Position numbers and translations under genes: made by a program. From assembly GCF_021533835.1 (NCBI RefSeq), contig NZ_JAKFYQ010000001.1, positions 1,398,079 to 1,462,078 of the forward strand: a DNA stretch of 64,000 bases. The letters are read 5' to 3'. A model generated the notes under the pieces. The model was not told where the DNA came from and ran no database searches. It was given only the letters and a program-made list of their open reading frames with translations. Positions 10,095 through 19,174 of the stretch are shown piece after piece. This stretch comes from Synechococcus sp. Nb3U1 (GTDB taxonomy: Bacteria > Cyanobacteriota > Cyanobacteriia > Thermostichales > Thermostichaceae). Numbering within the stretch: position 1 is the stretch's first letter; the number at the start of each line of letters is the position of its first letter.

Positions 10095-11111
10095 ATGGGC
10101 TTGCTTTTGGCAGGAGACATTGGCGGCACCAAGACCAGCCTCAGCCTTGTCGATGCCAAAACCCCAGAGCATAGCCTGTGGCGCTGCCGCTATCCCAGCC
10201 AAAACTATCCCAGCCTGACCCCGATTGTGCAGGAGTTTTTGGCGCAAGCTCAGCAGGAGCTGGGTCGAGCTCCACAGCCGGCGGCCGCTTGCTTTGCCAT
10301 TGCTGGGCCGGTGGTGGAGCAGAGGGCCAAGGTCACCAACCTACCCTGGAACCTACAAGCCAGTCAGTTGGAAGCAGAACTGGGGATCCCCCATGTGGCC
10401 TTGATCAACGACTTCAGCGCTGTGGGCTATGGGGTGCTCACCCTAAAAGACAAAGACCTGGACACCCTACAAGCAGGCGAACGACAACCGCAGGCACCCA
10501 TCGGTGTCATTGGGGCAGGTACTGGGTTGGGGCAGGCATACCTCACCTGGGGAGAAGGCTGCTACCAGGTTCACCCCAGTGAAGGAGGACATGTGGATTT
10601 TTCGCCGCGAACCCCTTTGGAGTGGGAGTTATTGATGTATCTGCAAAAACGGCACGGGCGCATCTCCACCGAGCGGGTGGTCTCAGGGCAGGGGATTGTT
10701 GCGATCTATCAGTTTTTGCGGGATAGTAACTGGGGCCAAGGAGAGGAGCAGTTGCTATCCCAAATTAAAGCCTGGGAAAAAGGCGCTGAATCTATCGACC
10801 CAGCGGCTCAGATCGCCAATGCAGCCATGGAAGCACGGGATCCCCTGGCGGTGGAATGTTTACGGCTGTTTATCAGTCTCTACGGAGCCACGGTCGGAAA
10901 TTTTGCCCTGCAACTGTTGCCACGGGGGGGGCTGTTCATCGCCGGAGGGATTGCCCCCAAGCTCTTGCGCCTGTTGCACCAGGGGGAGTTTTTGCCCTCA
11001 TTTTTGGATAAGGGTCGGATGCGACCCCTGTTAGAGCAGCTATCGGTGCAGGTGGTGGTGAATGCGCAGGTAGGACTCATGGGAGCGGCTGCCTATGCCT
11101 CTACTCTCTAG
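10095..11111 (+). CDS. glk: glucokinase
   Basis: Phosphorylates glucose with ATP to glucose 6-phosphate and feeds glycogen and glycolysis metabolism. It belongs to the bacterial Glk (hexokinase-like) family: phosphate-1 motif LLLAGDIGGTKTSLSLV at the N-terminus, ALINDFSAVGYG with the catalytic-base Asp region, IGAGTGLGQAYL and SEGGHVDFSPR. The length of 338 residues is normal. The start is ATG 10095 with AGGAGGT at 10079-10085. It is a single gene, divergent from the DUF3120 gene; a GH13 amylase lies elsewhere in the window. Confidence 0.94.
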   Translation: MGLLLAGDIGGTKTSLSLVDAKTPEHSLWRCRYPSQNYPSLTPIVQEFLAQAQQELGRAPQPAAACFAIAGPVVEQRAKVTNLPWNLQASQLEAELGIPHVALINDFSAVGYGVLTLKDKDLDTLQAGERQPQAPIGVIGAGTGLGQAYLTWGEGCYQVHPSEGGHVDFSPRTPLEWELLMYLQKRHGRISTERVVSGQGIVAIYQFLRDSNWGQGEEQLLSQIKAWEKGAESIDPAAQIANAAMEARDPLAVECLRLFISLYGATVGNFALQLLPRGGLFIAGGIAPKLLRLLHQGEFLPSFLDKGRMRPLLEQLSVQVVVNAQVGLMGAAAYASTL

Positions 11112-11334
11112 AACAGTCTCTAGAACAGAAAACCTAGACAAGAAAATCTCAAATAACCCCTGGGATCGGATCCCTTGGGTTGACTGTTACACCAGATACG
11201 GAATGGCGAATCTGTCTCCTCTACGATGCTGTCAGGCTCTCCGGGCAAGCCTTTGAGCAACTCAATCCCAAAAAGCCTGCACAATATGGTTCAGGTTTGA
11301 GCCTTCAGTCAAGGTTGACTCACAGGAAAGTGCC

Positions 11335-12360
11335 ATGCTGGTTACCCAACAGCCTGTCCTCAAGCGCTTCTGGTATCCTGTGATGCCGATGTCGCTTCTG
11401 CAAGATGGGTCGCAGTCTTTTACCCTGTTGGGGCAGCCCTTGGTGTTGTGGCTGCAGGAGGGGGGCAAACCCGCGGCAGTGGAAGATCGCTGTTGTCATC
11501 GCTCGGCACAGCTTTCGAAAGGAATTGTGTGTGATGGCCATATCCGCTGCCCCTACCACGGCTGGGAATTTGACGGTTCCGGTGCCTGCGTGAAGGTGCC
11601 CCAGCTCACCGAAGACTTCATCCCCCGCACCTACAAGGTTTCCGGGTTTCAGTGCCAAGAGCGCTACGGCTATGCTTGGGTGGCTTTGGCGGATCCCTTG
11701 CTGCCCATTCCGGAAATTCCGGAAGCAGCGGATCCCGGCTATCGCTACATTCATGAGTTTTACGAGCCTTGGGCCTGTAGCGGGCTGCGCTTCATGGAAA
11801 ACTCCTTCGACAGCGCCCATCCCCACTTTGTTCATGGCCATGGCAAAACCCATGGGGATCAATCCAACCCGGTGCCGCCGCCTCTGGACGAGGTTACTGA
11901 GTTGGAGGATGGCCTGCTGGTACGCCATTGGATGGAAGTGCTCAACCCCGAGATGCAGAAAAAGAACCTAAACATGGAAGCAGAGAAGACCATCCGAACC
12001 AATGTGCGTCGTTGGTATATGCCCTTCACCCGCACCCTCAAGATCCACTATCCCAACGGCCTCTACCACCTGATTTTCTCGGCAGCTACCCCCATCGACG
12101 ATGGCCACAGCCAGTTGGTGCAGTTTGTCTATCGCAACGACACAGAAGAACAGGCCAAAGCCGCCGATATCATCGCCTACGACCGCCAAGTGACTGAAGA
12201 AGACCGCGAAGTCCTGGAAACCACCGACTACGATACGCCCCTCGATATTCAAGCCGAACAGCACATGGCTTCTGATAAACCTGGGATCCTGATGCGACGT
12301 AAATTGGCAGCCCTGTTGAAGGCGCACGGAGAAATTGAACAACGACGCGCCCTTGTTTGA
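11335..12360 (+). CDS. Rieske non-heme iron oxygenase, PaO/Lls1-like
   Basis: The alpha subunit of an aromatic-ring oxygenase, 341 residues. The Rieske 2Fe-2S ligands are C53-x-H55 and C72-x2-H75 (CPYHGW). The mononuclear iron site N156-x2-D159-x2-H162-x4-H167 fits the pheophorbide a oxygenase/Lls1/Tic55 group found in cyanobacteria and plastids. Such enzymes act on tetrapyrroles or other ring substrates and need a ferredoxin donor. It lacks the C-terminal membrane anchor and CxxC seen in plastid PaO. No reductase partner is adjacent. The substrate is unknown. Confidence 0.85.
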   Translation: MLVTQQPVLKRFWYPVMPMSLLQDGSQSFTLLGQPLVLWLQEGGKPAAVEDRCCHRSAQLSKGIVCDGHIRCPYHGWEFDGSGACVKVPQLTEDFIPRTYKVSGFQCQERYGYAWVALADPLLPIPEIPEAADPGYRYIHEFYEPWACSGLRFMENSFDSAHPHFVHGHGKTHGDQSNPVPPPLDEVTELEDGLLVRHWMEVLNPEMQKKNLNMEAEKTIRTNVRRWYMPFTRTLKIHYPNGLYHLIFSAATPIDDGHSQLVQFVYRNDTEEQAKAADIIAYDRQVTEEDREVLETTDYDTPLDIQAEQHMASDKPGILMRRKLAALLKAHGEIEQRRALV

Positions 12361-12517
12361 ACAAGGAGATCCCTTTGGCCCTTACGGTTCCTGGCTCCGA
12401 GAATGGGGATCCCTTCTTGATCCCGATCCTCACTTTCTGAGGGGCTGCCCGGTTACGGCTCCCTTGAATGATTTAATGATCCCTAATAATCCCTGAAATG
12501 ATCCCTGACGAACGCCC

Positions 12518-13189
12518 CTAGCGCCCCTGCTCCAACAGGGTATGGATAGCCGTCACACACACTTCCGTGACCCGCTGTAACTCCCCCTTATCACTGGAGG
12601 CAGGAGGTGGAATCAGCTCACCAATTCGCACACTGATCGGACACAACAGCCGTGGCAGCTTGGATCCCTTGGGCAGTACCTTCTCAGTTCCCCAAAGGGC
12701 TACAGGCAACAAAGGGGTTTGGGTTCGAGCCGCAATCAAAGCCGCACCCAAGTGAGGATGGGGTATGCGCCCATCGGGAGCACGGGTGCCATTCAAAAAG
12801 ATTCCCACCGCCCACCCCTGAGCCAACGCGGTTTCCGTAGCCCGCAACGCGCTGCGATCCGAGCCACCTCGTTTCACCGGATAAGCCCCATACAGCCGAA
12901 TCGCCTGCTTCAAAACCGGAACCTGAAATAATTCCTCCTTGGCCATAAAGGCCACCGGGCGACGTACCGCATTAGACAGCAACGGCGGATCAAAGTGGCT
13001 GGCATGGTTGCTGACGATAATCAGGGATCCTTGGCGAGGCACCGTGTTCTGCCCATAGGTACGCCCCAAGTACAGCCCACGAAACAGAGGGTTGACCACC
13101 AACCACTTCAGCAGCCAGTAAGCTAACCAATCGCGGCGACAATAGCCAGTTTGGGAATCCAAGTCGAGCGGTGACTCCAGTAACAACAC
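12518..13189 (-). CDS. plsC: PlsC-type 1-acyl-sn-glycerol-3-phosphate acyltransferase
   Basis: Probably makes phosphatidic acid by acylating lysophosphatidate at the membrane. The catalytic HX4D box is in SNHASHFDPP and the GAYPVKRGGSDR block is present. The substrate-binding box normally written FPEGTRS reads FLNGTRAPDG, with Pro-Glu changed to Leu-Asn; this may alter substrate choice. The start is GTG 13189 (or TTG 13186), with AGAAAGG just upstream. The length of 223 residues is normal for cyanobacterial PlsC. It converges with the Rieske gene over a 157-base gap. Confidence 0.85.
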   Translation of the reverse strand: MLLLESPLDLDSQTGYCRRDWLAYWLLKWLVVNPLFRGLYLGRTYGQNTVPRQGSLIIVSNHASHFDPPLLSNAVRRPVAFMAKEELFQVPVLKQAIRLYGAYPVKRGGSDRSALRATETALAQGWAVGIFLNGTRAPDGRIPHPHLGAALIAARTQTPLLPVALWGTEKVLPKGSKLPRLLCPISVRIGELIPPPASSDKGELQRVTEVCVTAIHTLLEQGR

Positions 13190-13286
13190 CCTTTCTGAGT
13201 GTAGTGCCGAAGGGTCTCCTCAAAGCCCATCCCTACGTCCGCCTCCCCCTACTCCTTCCCGTATCATCCTGGGCTCGAGCGCTTTC

Positions 13287-16067
13287 CTAATGGCTATGTA
13301 GCAACTGCTGTAGGCGGCGGCTTTCCCATTCCAGAATGCGGCGAGACAAGTCGGGATCCCGTTCGAGAATGCGATCGAGATCATCAACCGCAATAGCCAG
13401 CAGGCGGGTGGGGCTGTGGGTGGCTGTAATGCGCCCCGATTGGCGTCCGTGAGAGAGTACCTCCAACTCATCCAAAATCTGGCCGGGTAGCAGGCTAGAA
13501 ATGACTCTATGACCGTGTTCGTAGGTTTCCACCTCCGCCTTACCCTCGATCAAAATCAAGAGCTCCCGACAGGTATCCCCTTCGTCAGAGATGATGTCTT
13601 TGGCCTGAAAGATCTTGAAATAGGCAATAGCTTCTAATTCCAGCAGTGTGTGGGTGTGGATCCCGGCGAACAGTTGGCTATTGAACAGATAAATCAGCTT
13701 TTCTAGGTCGGGCAATTGGGAGAGGGCAAGGGATCCCTTGGGATGGGACTGAAGGATCTGAGCGGTTGTTTTGACCAGGGGATGGGAAGAGGAGGGCAGT
13801 TGCTCCGGGAGTTGTGAGGGATCCAAAGTGTGCAACAGATAGAGACTAACCGCCTGAATGATGGGGTTACTTTCGGCTAAGAGGGCTTGCAGATGACCAC
13901 TGATGGTCTCTGTCGGGAGATCTAGAGCACAGGCAGGGGAGTTGGAGCCGGGATTCCGTAGGGTTTGCAGGAGGGAGTAGGGCAGACGGTTAGCCCAGGC
14001 AGCAGTAGCGTTATCCAGCACCTCCGGCAAAACAGCAGGAGCCAGTTCTACTAGGGCTTGGGCCATGCGCAGATTGAGCTCAAAATCAGGATTGCTCTCC
14101 ATCATCTCCAACAGGGCACGCACCAGCAGGCGCTTTTTTTGTTTGACACTGGCTCGCAGCAGGTTCAAGACCAAGGTTTGCCGCAGCAACTGCGGTTGGT
14201 TGAGAGCATGAAACCGTTGGATGAGCTTTTGCAGTTGAGTGAGCAGATGTTCCGCCCGCTGCCAAAGTTCCACCTGCCGATCCAGCCCGCCCGAGAGCTC
14301 GGCTTCCTCCTCTGGGGTGATGCGATATTCCTGCCGCAACTGCTGAATAGACTGGGGATCCCGGCGGATCAGCTCATCCAAAGACTGTTGACTTTGCAGC
14401 GTTAGCATCCGTTCTAGGGCACGGCGGTACCCCGAGAGGCGAACCGAGTTTTCCAGGCTATGGAGACGATTGGGATCCATCAAACTGGGATCTTCTACCC
14501 CCAACTCCAGCAAGAGATCTTGGTGATTGTCATCGCTGATATCCAGTTGTTGCCGCAATTGAGCCAACACCTTCAGACTGCTGCTGCTATTGACATAGCC
14601 CTCATCCAGGGCTTCTCTGAGCACCTCTTTGTAGGCTTCTAGGCGTTTTTCCTGGCTAAATCCTGGCAAAACTTTGGCCAGCACATAAATCTCGTCACTA
14701 CTTAAATCCGAGAGACTTCGCCCTTCTAGCACCTTGGGCCAGTTGAACTGTAATTTGGCCAATTGTTTACGCAAACGAGTGGCCAACCCTTCTCGACTGT
14801 ATTGATCCGGACGACGAGGCCAGGTGCGATAAAGCCAAAAACTGCTGCCCGCCAAAATCAAAAATTCCCATCCCCACTGGGCCCAGCTAGGCAACAATGC
14901 CAGCCAGGATCGCCCGGCAAACACGAAGAAAAAGTTGAAGATCAAAAAGGTGCAGAGGCTGTAGAGGCGATGGCGAATTTCAATGGGGTCTAACCGGGAT
15001 CCCCAGCGGGTTTGGGCCCAGTGTTCCAATTGACGGCCCCAGACCCAGCCTGCCCACGTAAAAAGCCCTAAAGTAATGGGCACGGCCACAATTTTAGGTA
15101 CCGGAATCACCGTGCCTGCGATAATCCAACCGGGATCCCACCACCGCTCCAGCCCCCCCGGCTCGTAAGCCCAAATCCCCGACAGATAATAGTCCCAGTT
15201 GCCCGCATAGAGATAGTAGTAAACAAAGTAGCCCACCACCAGCCCCACATAGCCGTAGTACAACAGCTGCTGTTGCGGTTGTTCAATACCCTGCCAGTAG
15301 GTGCGCTCGGCATCAATATCGATACAAGGACTCTGACAGGCGACACAGGCACTTTTTTCGCTGCCATCGGGCTCAACACTGCGACACATGGACTGGGTGA
15401 TTTTGCTATCGCTGGTGTGGGCCGGTTGAGCCAGTAAAGCCCTGGGTTCACCGTAGATTTTTTGCACCGGAGCCATCGGGCAAAAATAATTGCACCAACT
15501 TTTGCCCCCATAGAGAAACCCAACCGTGATAGCAGCAGCCAAGGTGATCAGCAGCCAACCCAAGAGCAGCCAACGGTCGTTATTGATCCCCAACAAGCGG
15601 GCATTAAGCCCAAGGAAAAACCAGCCCAGTTGCAGGTATAAATAGTTTTTCCCCAGCCAAGATTCGGCATTCACGCGGGGAACTTCTGCCCGTTTGACCT
15701 TGGTCACTTTGCGCTGGATCCCAAGGGCTCGTGGAATCTGAGACACAAACGACAGTGGGCAAATGCGCCGCCACAAATCATGCCCAAAGATCAACAGAAT
15801 CAAAATGGCGCTAGGCACCACCAACCCCCAAAAAATCGGCGCCCCCAAATAGTAATAATCGGAGCCCAATGCCACACACTGCCCCTGTACCAACACACAG
15901 CGCTCCAGATCCACCCGCAAAGCAGGGATCCCGTTTTGGGCATCCGTCAGACGGGGGGAAATCGGATCCACCACCAGCGACGCGATCAACAGCAGCCAAG
16001 CCACCGTTAATGCCCAACGCAGCCGATGAAACTGCCGCTCACTTAGGGATACCCAGGACATACGCAA
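13287..16067 (-). CDS. membrane 4Fe-4S protein fused to HEAT-like region and cyclic-nucleotide-binding domain
   Basis: A 926-residue multidomain protein. Residues 1-400 hold several membrane segments and a NapH/polyferredoxin-like part with the cysteine groups ICPLS, CNYFCPM and CVACQSPC. This suggests electron transfer at the membrane with one or two iron-sulfur clusters. Residues 430-720 are soluble, helical and charged. The last 130 or so residues look like a cNMP-binding/Crp-like beta barrel (DTCRELLILIEGKAEVETYE, then SSLLPGQILDELEVLSHG). No DNA-binding helix-turn-helix follows. Start: ATG at 16061 or TTG at 16067, the latter better spaced from AGGA. It lies 39 bases behind the zinc-ribbon gene and is probably cotranscribed. 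The role is unknown; nucleotide-gated electron transfer is speculation. Confidence 0.78.
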   Translation of the reverse strand: MRMSWVSLSERQFHRLRWALTVAWLLLIASLVVDPISPRLTDAQNGIPALRVDLERCVLVQGQCVALGSDYYYLGAPIFWGLVVPSAILILLIFGHDLWRRICPLSFVSQIPRALGIQRKVTKVKRAEVPRVNAESWLGKNYLYLQLGWFFLGLNARLLGINNDRWLLLGWLLITLAAAITVGFLYGGKSWCNYFCPMAPVQKIYGEPRALLAQPAHTSDSKITQSMCRSVEPDGSEKSACVACQSPCIDIDAERTYWQGIEQPQQQLLYYGYVGLVVGYFVYYYLYAGNWDYYLSGIWAYEPGGLERWWDPGWIIAGTVIPVPKIVAVPITLGLFTWAGWVWGRQLEHWAQTRWGSRLDPIEIRHRLYSLCTFLIFNFFFVFAGRSWLALLPSWAQWGWEFLILAGSSFWLYRTWPRRPDQYSREGLATRLRKQLAKLQFNWPKVLEGRSLSDLSSDEIYVLAKVLPGFSQEKRLEAYKEVLREALDEGYVNSSSSLKVLAQLRQQLDISDDNHQDLLLELGVEDPSLMDPNRLHSLENSVRLSGYRRALERMLTLQSQQSLDELIRRDPQSIQQLRQEYRITPEEEAELSGGLDRQVELWQRAEHLLTQLQKLIQRFHALNQPQLLRQTLVLNLLRASVKQKKRLLVRALLEMMESNPDFELNLRMAQALVELAPAVLPEVLDNATAAWANRLPYSLLQTLRNPGSNSPACALDLPTETISGHLQALLAESNPIIQAVSLYLLHTLDPSQLPEQLPSSSHPLVKTTAQILQSHPKGSLALSQLPDLEKLIYLFNSQLFAGIHTHTLLELEAIAYFKIFQAKDIISDEGDTCRELLILIEGKAEVETYEHGHRVISSLLPGQILDELEVLSHGRQSGRITATHSPTRLLAIAVDDLDRILERDPDLSRRILEWESRRLQQLLHSH

Positions 16068-16106
16068 CCGATTCCTACGACATTAGCTAAGACATTTCTG
16101 ACATTT

Positions 16107-16943
16107 CTAAGGATTACAAAACGCACATTGGGCCGGATCGGCCCAGGGATCCCTGACAGGCTCCTGATGGCTATGGCTACAGCGCAAACACCCATATATC
16201 CAGGCTTTGGGCAACGGTGTGGGAGCACCGCAGTCGCCACAGGGCAGGCCAGAAAGGGAGCGGATCCGCCAATAACCGGGGGTTCCACAGGCAGGACAAA
16301 GGCTTTGGGCTCTAGCGATCAAATTTTGGGTGGCAGCGGCGATCACCTGCAAACGAGAAGGGTTGCACATGGCCCGCATATCGGTTTCTAAATGAACCCC
16401 CTGCCCACCTGTGTTTAGCTCGTTGAACACGGCTCGGAGGGTGTCCTCATCCTGGATCCCTTTGTGGATCACCCGCGGCTGCTGCGGATCGTCAAGGGCC
16501 ATCAAGCCGTGCTCTGGGAAGCCCACCTGTTGCGCAAAAGCCAAAGCTTCCGCCACTGTGGTCACGTGGCGATGGCTAAAGTTGGTTCGACTACTATCTG
16601 CCCAGCCCACCAGCTCCAACCCCTGTATCCGATCCCTCAACATTACCCACTCTTGATTCCAGGCCAACCAGGGAAGCTGCGGATGAGGGCCAAAGGATCC
16701 CTCACTGGCTAGGCCCAACGGTGCATCCTTCACCTTGAGTGCGGATTCAATCTTCAGGCGCAAGGTGGCCATGGGATCCCCGGGCCGAGGTCGTTCCCGC
16801 GAGAAAGCACCAAATTGATCGGTATCAATGTCTACTACCTCAACGCGGATCCCCAAGTGTTGGTGCAAAAGAGGGCCGATGACGGTCTCTTTGCCGTGCC
16901 GAGTGGCTAGCAGAGCCACTGAGTTGTGCCATCCCTCCCACAT
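16107..16943 (-). CDS. conserved protein with C-terminal zinc ribbons (DUF6671-like)
   Basis: A 278-residue soluble protein that I place, from memory only, in the DUF6671 group. The N-terminal half has ALLATRHGKETVIGPLL and VDIDTDQFGAFSRE. The C-terminal third has four cysteine pairs, CPACG, CGDCGAP, GCLRCSH and CAFCNP, which should bind two zinc ions. It comes first in a two-gene unit with the iron-sulfur/cNMP-binding fusion gene downstream. No catalytic motif is recognised. Confidence 0.7.
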   Translation of the reverse strand: MWEGWHNSVALLATRHGKETVIGPLLHQHLGIRVEVVDIDTDQFGAFSRERPRPGDPMATLRLKIESALKVKDAPLGLASEGSFGPHPQLPWLAWNQEWVMLRDRIQGLELVGWADSSRTNFSHRHVTTVAEALAFAQQVGFPEHGLMALDDPQQPRVIHKGIQDEDTLRAVFNELNTGGQGVHLETDMRAMCNPSRLQVIAAATQNLIARAQSLCPACGTPGYWRIRSLSGLPCGDCGAPTPLPKAWIYGCLRCSHSHQEPVRDPWADPAQCAFCNP

Positions 16944-17113
16944 AGCTACAAATAGCCTTTACCCGGATTAACCAAGCTACAAATTTTCTTATGGATCCCA
17001 TTGGAAGATACTTTAGAGCTCCGTTGCTCTTGTATCTTCAGAATAGTTTGCCAAACCTTAGAGTCAGGACAGGCTTGGAGCACCGCACTCAAAACAACAC
17101 TCAAAATAAACAC

Positions 17114-18832
17114 TCAAAATAGAAAGTACCGTTGTGCCATGGGCAATATCTCCGCCGGTTCACAGGTCAGGAGAGCACCATCTGCCCGCACTTCATAGGT
17201 TTCTGGGTTCACCTCGATGTGGGGTGTGCTGGTATTTAATTTCAGATCCGCTTTGCCAATCTCGCGGCAATTTTTAACCGCCACCACCGGACGTTGGATC
17301 CCCAATTGTTGCCCGATCCCCTGTTCCAGAGCCGCTTGGGAAACAAACAGCAGACTGGTTGCGGTCATGGCTCGGCCAAAGCTACCGAACATTGGGCGGG
17401 GATAAACCGGCTGCGGCGTCGGAATAGAAGCGTTCGGATCCCCCATTTGCGCATAGGCGATCAGCCCCCCCTTCAACACCAGCTCCGGCTTCACCCCAAA
17501 AAAGGCCGGTTTCCACAGGCAGAGGTCGGCCAGCTTGCCCACCTCCACCGAGCCGATCATATGGCTAAGGCCCTGGGCTATGGCAGGGCAAATGGTGTAC
17601 TTAGCAACATAGCGTTTGGCCCGGAAGTTATCGTTGCGGGCAGAGTCCTGCGGCAGGGATCCCCGTTGCACCTTCATCTTGTGGGCGGTCTGCCAAGTGC
17701 GGAGGATCACCTCCCCCACCCGGCCCATGGCTTGGGAGTCAGAGGAGATAATGCTGAACACCCCCATATCGTGCAAAATATCTTCGGCGGCAATGGTTTG
17801 GGGGCGTATGCGGCTTTCAGCAAAGGCGATATCCTCCGGCACATTCTTGCTGAGGTGATGGCAGACCATCAACATATCCAGGTGTTCTTCGATGGTATTG
17901 CGGGTGAAGGGACGGGTAGGGTTGGTGGAACTCGGCAGCACATTCGGTTCAGAAGCAATACGGATGATGTCGGGCGCATGTCCACCCCCAGCTCCTTCGG
18001 TGTGAAAGGTGTGAATGGTGCGGCCATTGATGGCGGCGATGGTGTCCTCCACAAAGGCCGATTCATTTAAGGTGTCGGTGTGGATCAGGGTTTGCACATC
18101 ATATTCGTCGCTCACCTGCAGGCAGCTATCAATCACCGCCGGGGTGGATCCCCAATCCTCGTGAATCTTGAGGCCACAGGCCCCCGCTTCGATCTGTTCT
18201 CGTAAGGCGTCCGGAAAGGCTGCGTTCCCCTTGCCAAAAAATCCCAAATTGACCGGGAACCCCTCCGCAGCCTGCAACATCTTGCCCAAATTCCAGGATC
18301 CCGGCGTGCAGGTGGTGGCATTGCTGCCGGTGGCTGGGCCGGTGCCGCCCCCCAAAAGGGTAGTCACCCCAGAGGCAAGGGCAAACTCGCACAGTTGCGG
18401 ACAAATAAAATGCACATGGACATCGATCCCCCCCGCCGTCAGGATCAAATTCTCCCCGGCGATCACCTCCGTACATGCCCCCACCACCATGCCCGGCGTC
18501 ACCCCCGATTGGATATTGGGGTTGCCCGCTTTGCCAATGCCGACGATGTAGCCCTCCCGGATCCCCACATCCGCCTTGACAATACCCCACCAGTCCAAAA
18601 TCAAGGCGTTGGTGATCACCAGATCCAAAGCTCCCCCCGCCCGCGTGGCTGTTGGCGATTGGCCCATGCCATCCCGAATCGTCTTGCCGCCCCCAAACTT
18701 AATCTCCTCCCCGTAAGTGGTGAGATCCTGCTCCACCTCAATGAGCAAGTCTGTATCCGCCAAGCGCACCCGATCCCCCACTGTGGGGCCGTAGTTGCTG
18801 ACGTATTGACGACGGGGAATTTCCAGAGTCAT
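17114..18832 (-). CDS. ureC: urease alpha subunit
   Basis: The nickel-dependent catalytic subunit that hydrolyses urea to ammonia and CO2. The motifs are complete: [12 protein letters not shown] (nickel-ligand His pair), GLKIHEDWG (carbamylated Lys), [12 protein letters not shown], and the flap [10 protein letters not shown] with the mobile Cys. I start at ATG 18832 ([12 protein letters not shown]), which gives 572 residues, the usual size. The frame is open upstream to 19021 but that extension has no family match. The other urease subunits and accessory genes are not in the window, as is common in cyanobacteria with scattered ure genes. It is divergent from psaA across 342 bases. Confidence 0.97.
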   Translation of the reverse strand: MTLEIPRRQYVSNYGPTVGDRVRLADTDLLIEVEQDLTTYGEEIKFGGGKTIRDGMGQSPTATRAGGALDLVITNALILDWWGIVKADVGIREGYIVGIGKAGNPNIQSGVTPGMVVGACTEVIAGENLILTAGGIDVHVHFICPQLCEFALASGVTTLLGGGTGPATGSNATTCTPGSWNLGKMLQAAEGFPVNLGFFGKGNAAFPDALREQIEAGACGLKIHEDWGSTPAVIDSCLQVSDEYDVQTLIHTDTLNESAFVEDTIAAINGRTIHTFHTEGAGGGHAPDIIRIASEPNVLPSSTNPTRPFTRNTIEEHLDMLMVCHHLSKNVPEDIAFAESRIRPQTIAAEDILHDMGVFSIISSDSQAMGRVGEVILRTWQTAHKMKVQRGSLPQDSARNDNFRAKRYVAKYTICPAIAQGLSHMIGSVEVGKLADLCLWKPAFFGVKPELVLKGGLIAYAQMGDPNASIPTPQPVYPRPMFGSFGRAMTATSLLFVSQAALEQGIGQQLGIQRPVVAVKNCREIGKADLKLNTSTPHIEVNPETYEVRADGALLTCEPAEILPMAQRYFLF

Positions 18833-18955
18833 GGGATGGCTTCCAGCAAAGGTTGACAGGTTTCTACCATAAATATCCCCATCCAGGGGATCCCTTTCGA
18901 CCCAATTGCCCAAGTCGGCCCCTGTTGTTACTCCTCCTAAATCCACTGAAAATCC

Positions 18956-18973
18956 GTTACATATGTTCACAAC
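18956..18973 (+). promoter_or_regulatory. HLR1-like tandem repeat (candidate RpaB site)
   Basis: GTTACATA-TG-TTCACAAC resembles the high-light regulatory element HLR1, two (G/T)TTACA(A/T)(A/T) octamers two bases apart. The first octamer matches fully and the second at six of eight. HLR1 elements bound by RpaB are known upstream of cyanobacterial photosystem I genes. This one lies about 200 bases before psaA and about 120 before ureC. Unproven. Confidence 0.4.
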
Positions 18974-18995
18974 TATGATCGAAAAATCGATCATA
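18974..18995. promoter_or_regulatory. 8-bp inverted repeat in the ureC-psaA divergent region
   Basis: TATGATCG and CGATCATA form a perfect dyad around AAAAAT. It directly abuts the HLR1-like repeat. It has no T-tail as a terminator would, so an operator is more likely than a transcript end. No regulator can be named. Confidence 0.35.
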
Positions 18996-19074
18996 AGCCT
19001 GTCGTAATCCTGATGGGGCAAGGGATCCCTGGTTTAATTATTGTGAAGCATCCGGGGGCTACCAAACGCTGCCC

Positions 19075-19080
19075 TATAAT
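19075..19080 (+). promoter_or_regulatory. candidate -10 box of psaA
   Basis: A perfect TATAAT lies 95 bases upstream of the psaA start. No good -35 hexamer lies 16-18 bases before it, so activation by an upstream-bound factor is plausible. Confidence 0.4.
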
Positions 19081-19098
19081 GCCTTGTAAGTCCTGCCC

Positions 19099-19113
19099 TG
19101 GGGGAATCCCCCA
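19099..19113 (+). promoter_or_regulatory. GC-rich hairpin in the psaA leader
   Basis: TGGGGG-AAT-CCCCCA forms a six-pair stem with a three-base loop, between the candidate -10 box and the ribosome binding site. It is too far from the start (about 60 bases) to hide the ribosome site; it may affect mRNA stability. Confidence 0.3.
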
Positions 19114-19174
19114 AGCTTCACGGCTGCCGACGGGTGGGAATGCTTCGTTCCTTGTCGCAAGAGAGGAGTTCTTG

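Noticed and set aside
18833-19000. NtcA site (GTA-N8-TAC) upstream of ureC
   Set aside because: No match with both half sites at the right spacing was found by eye.
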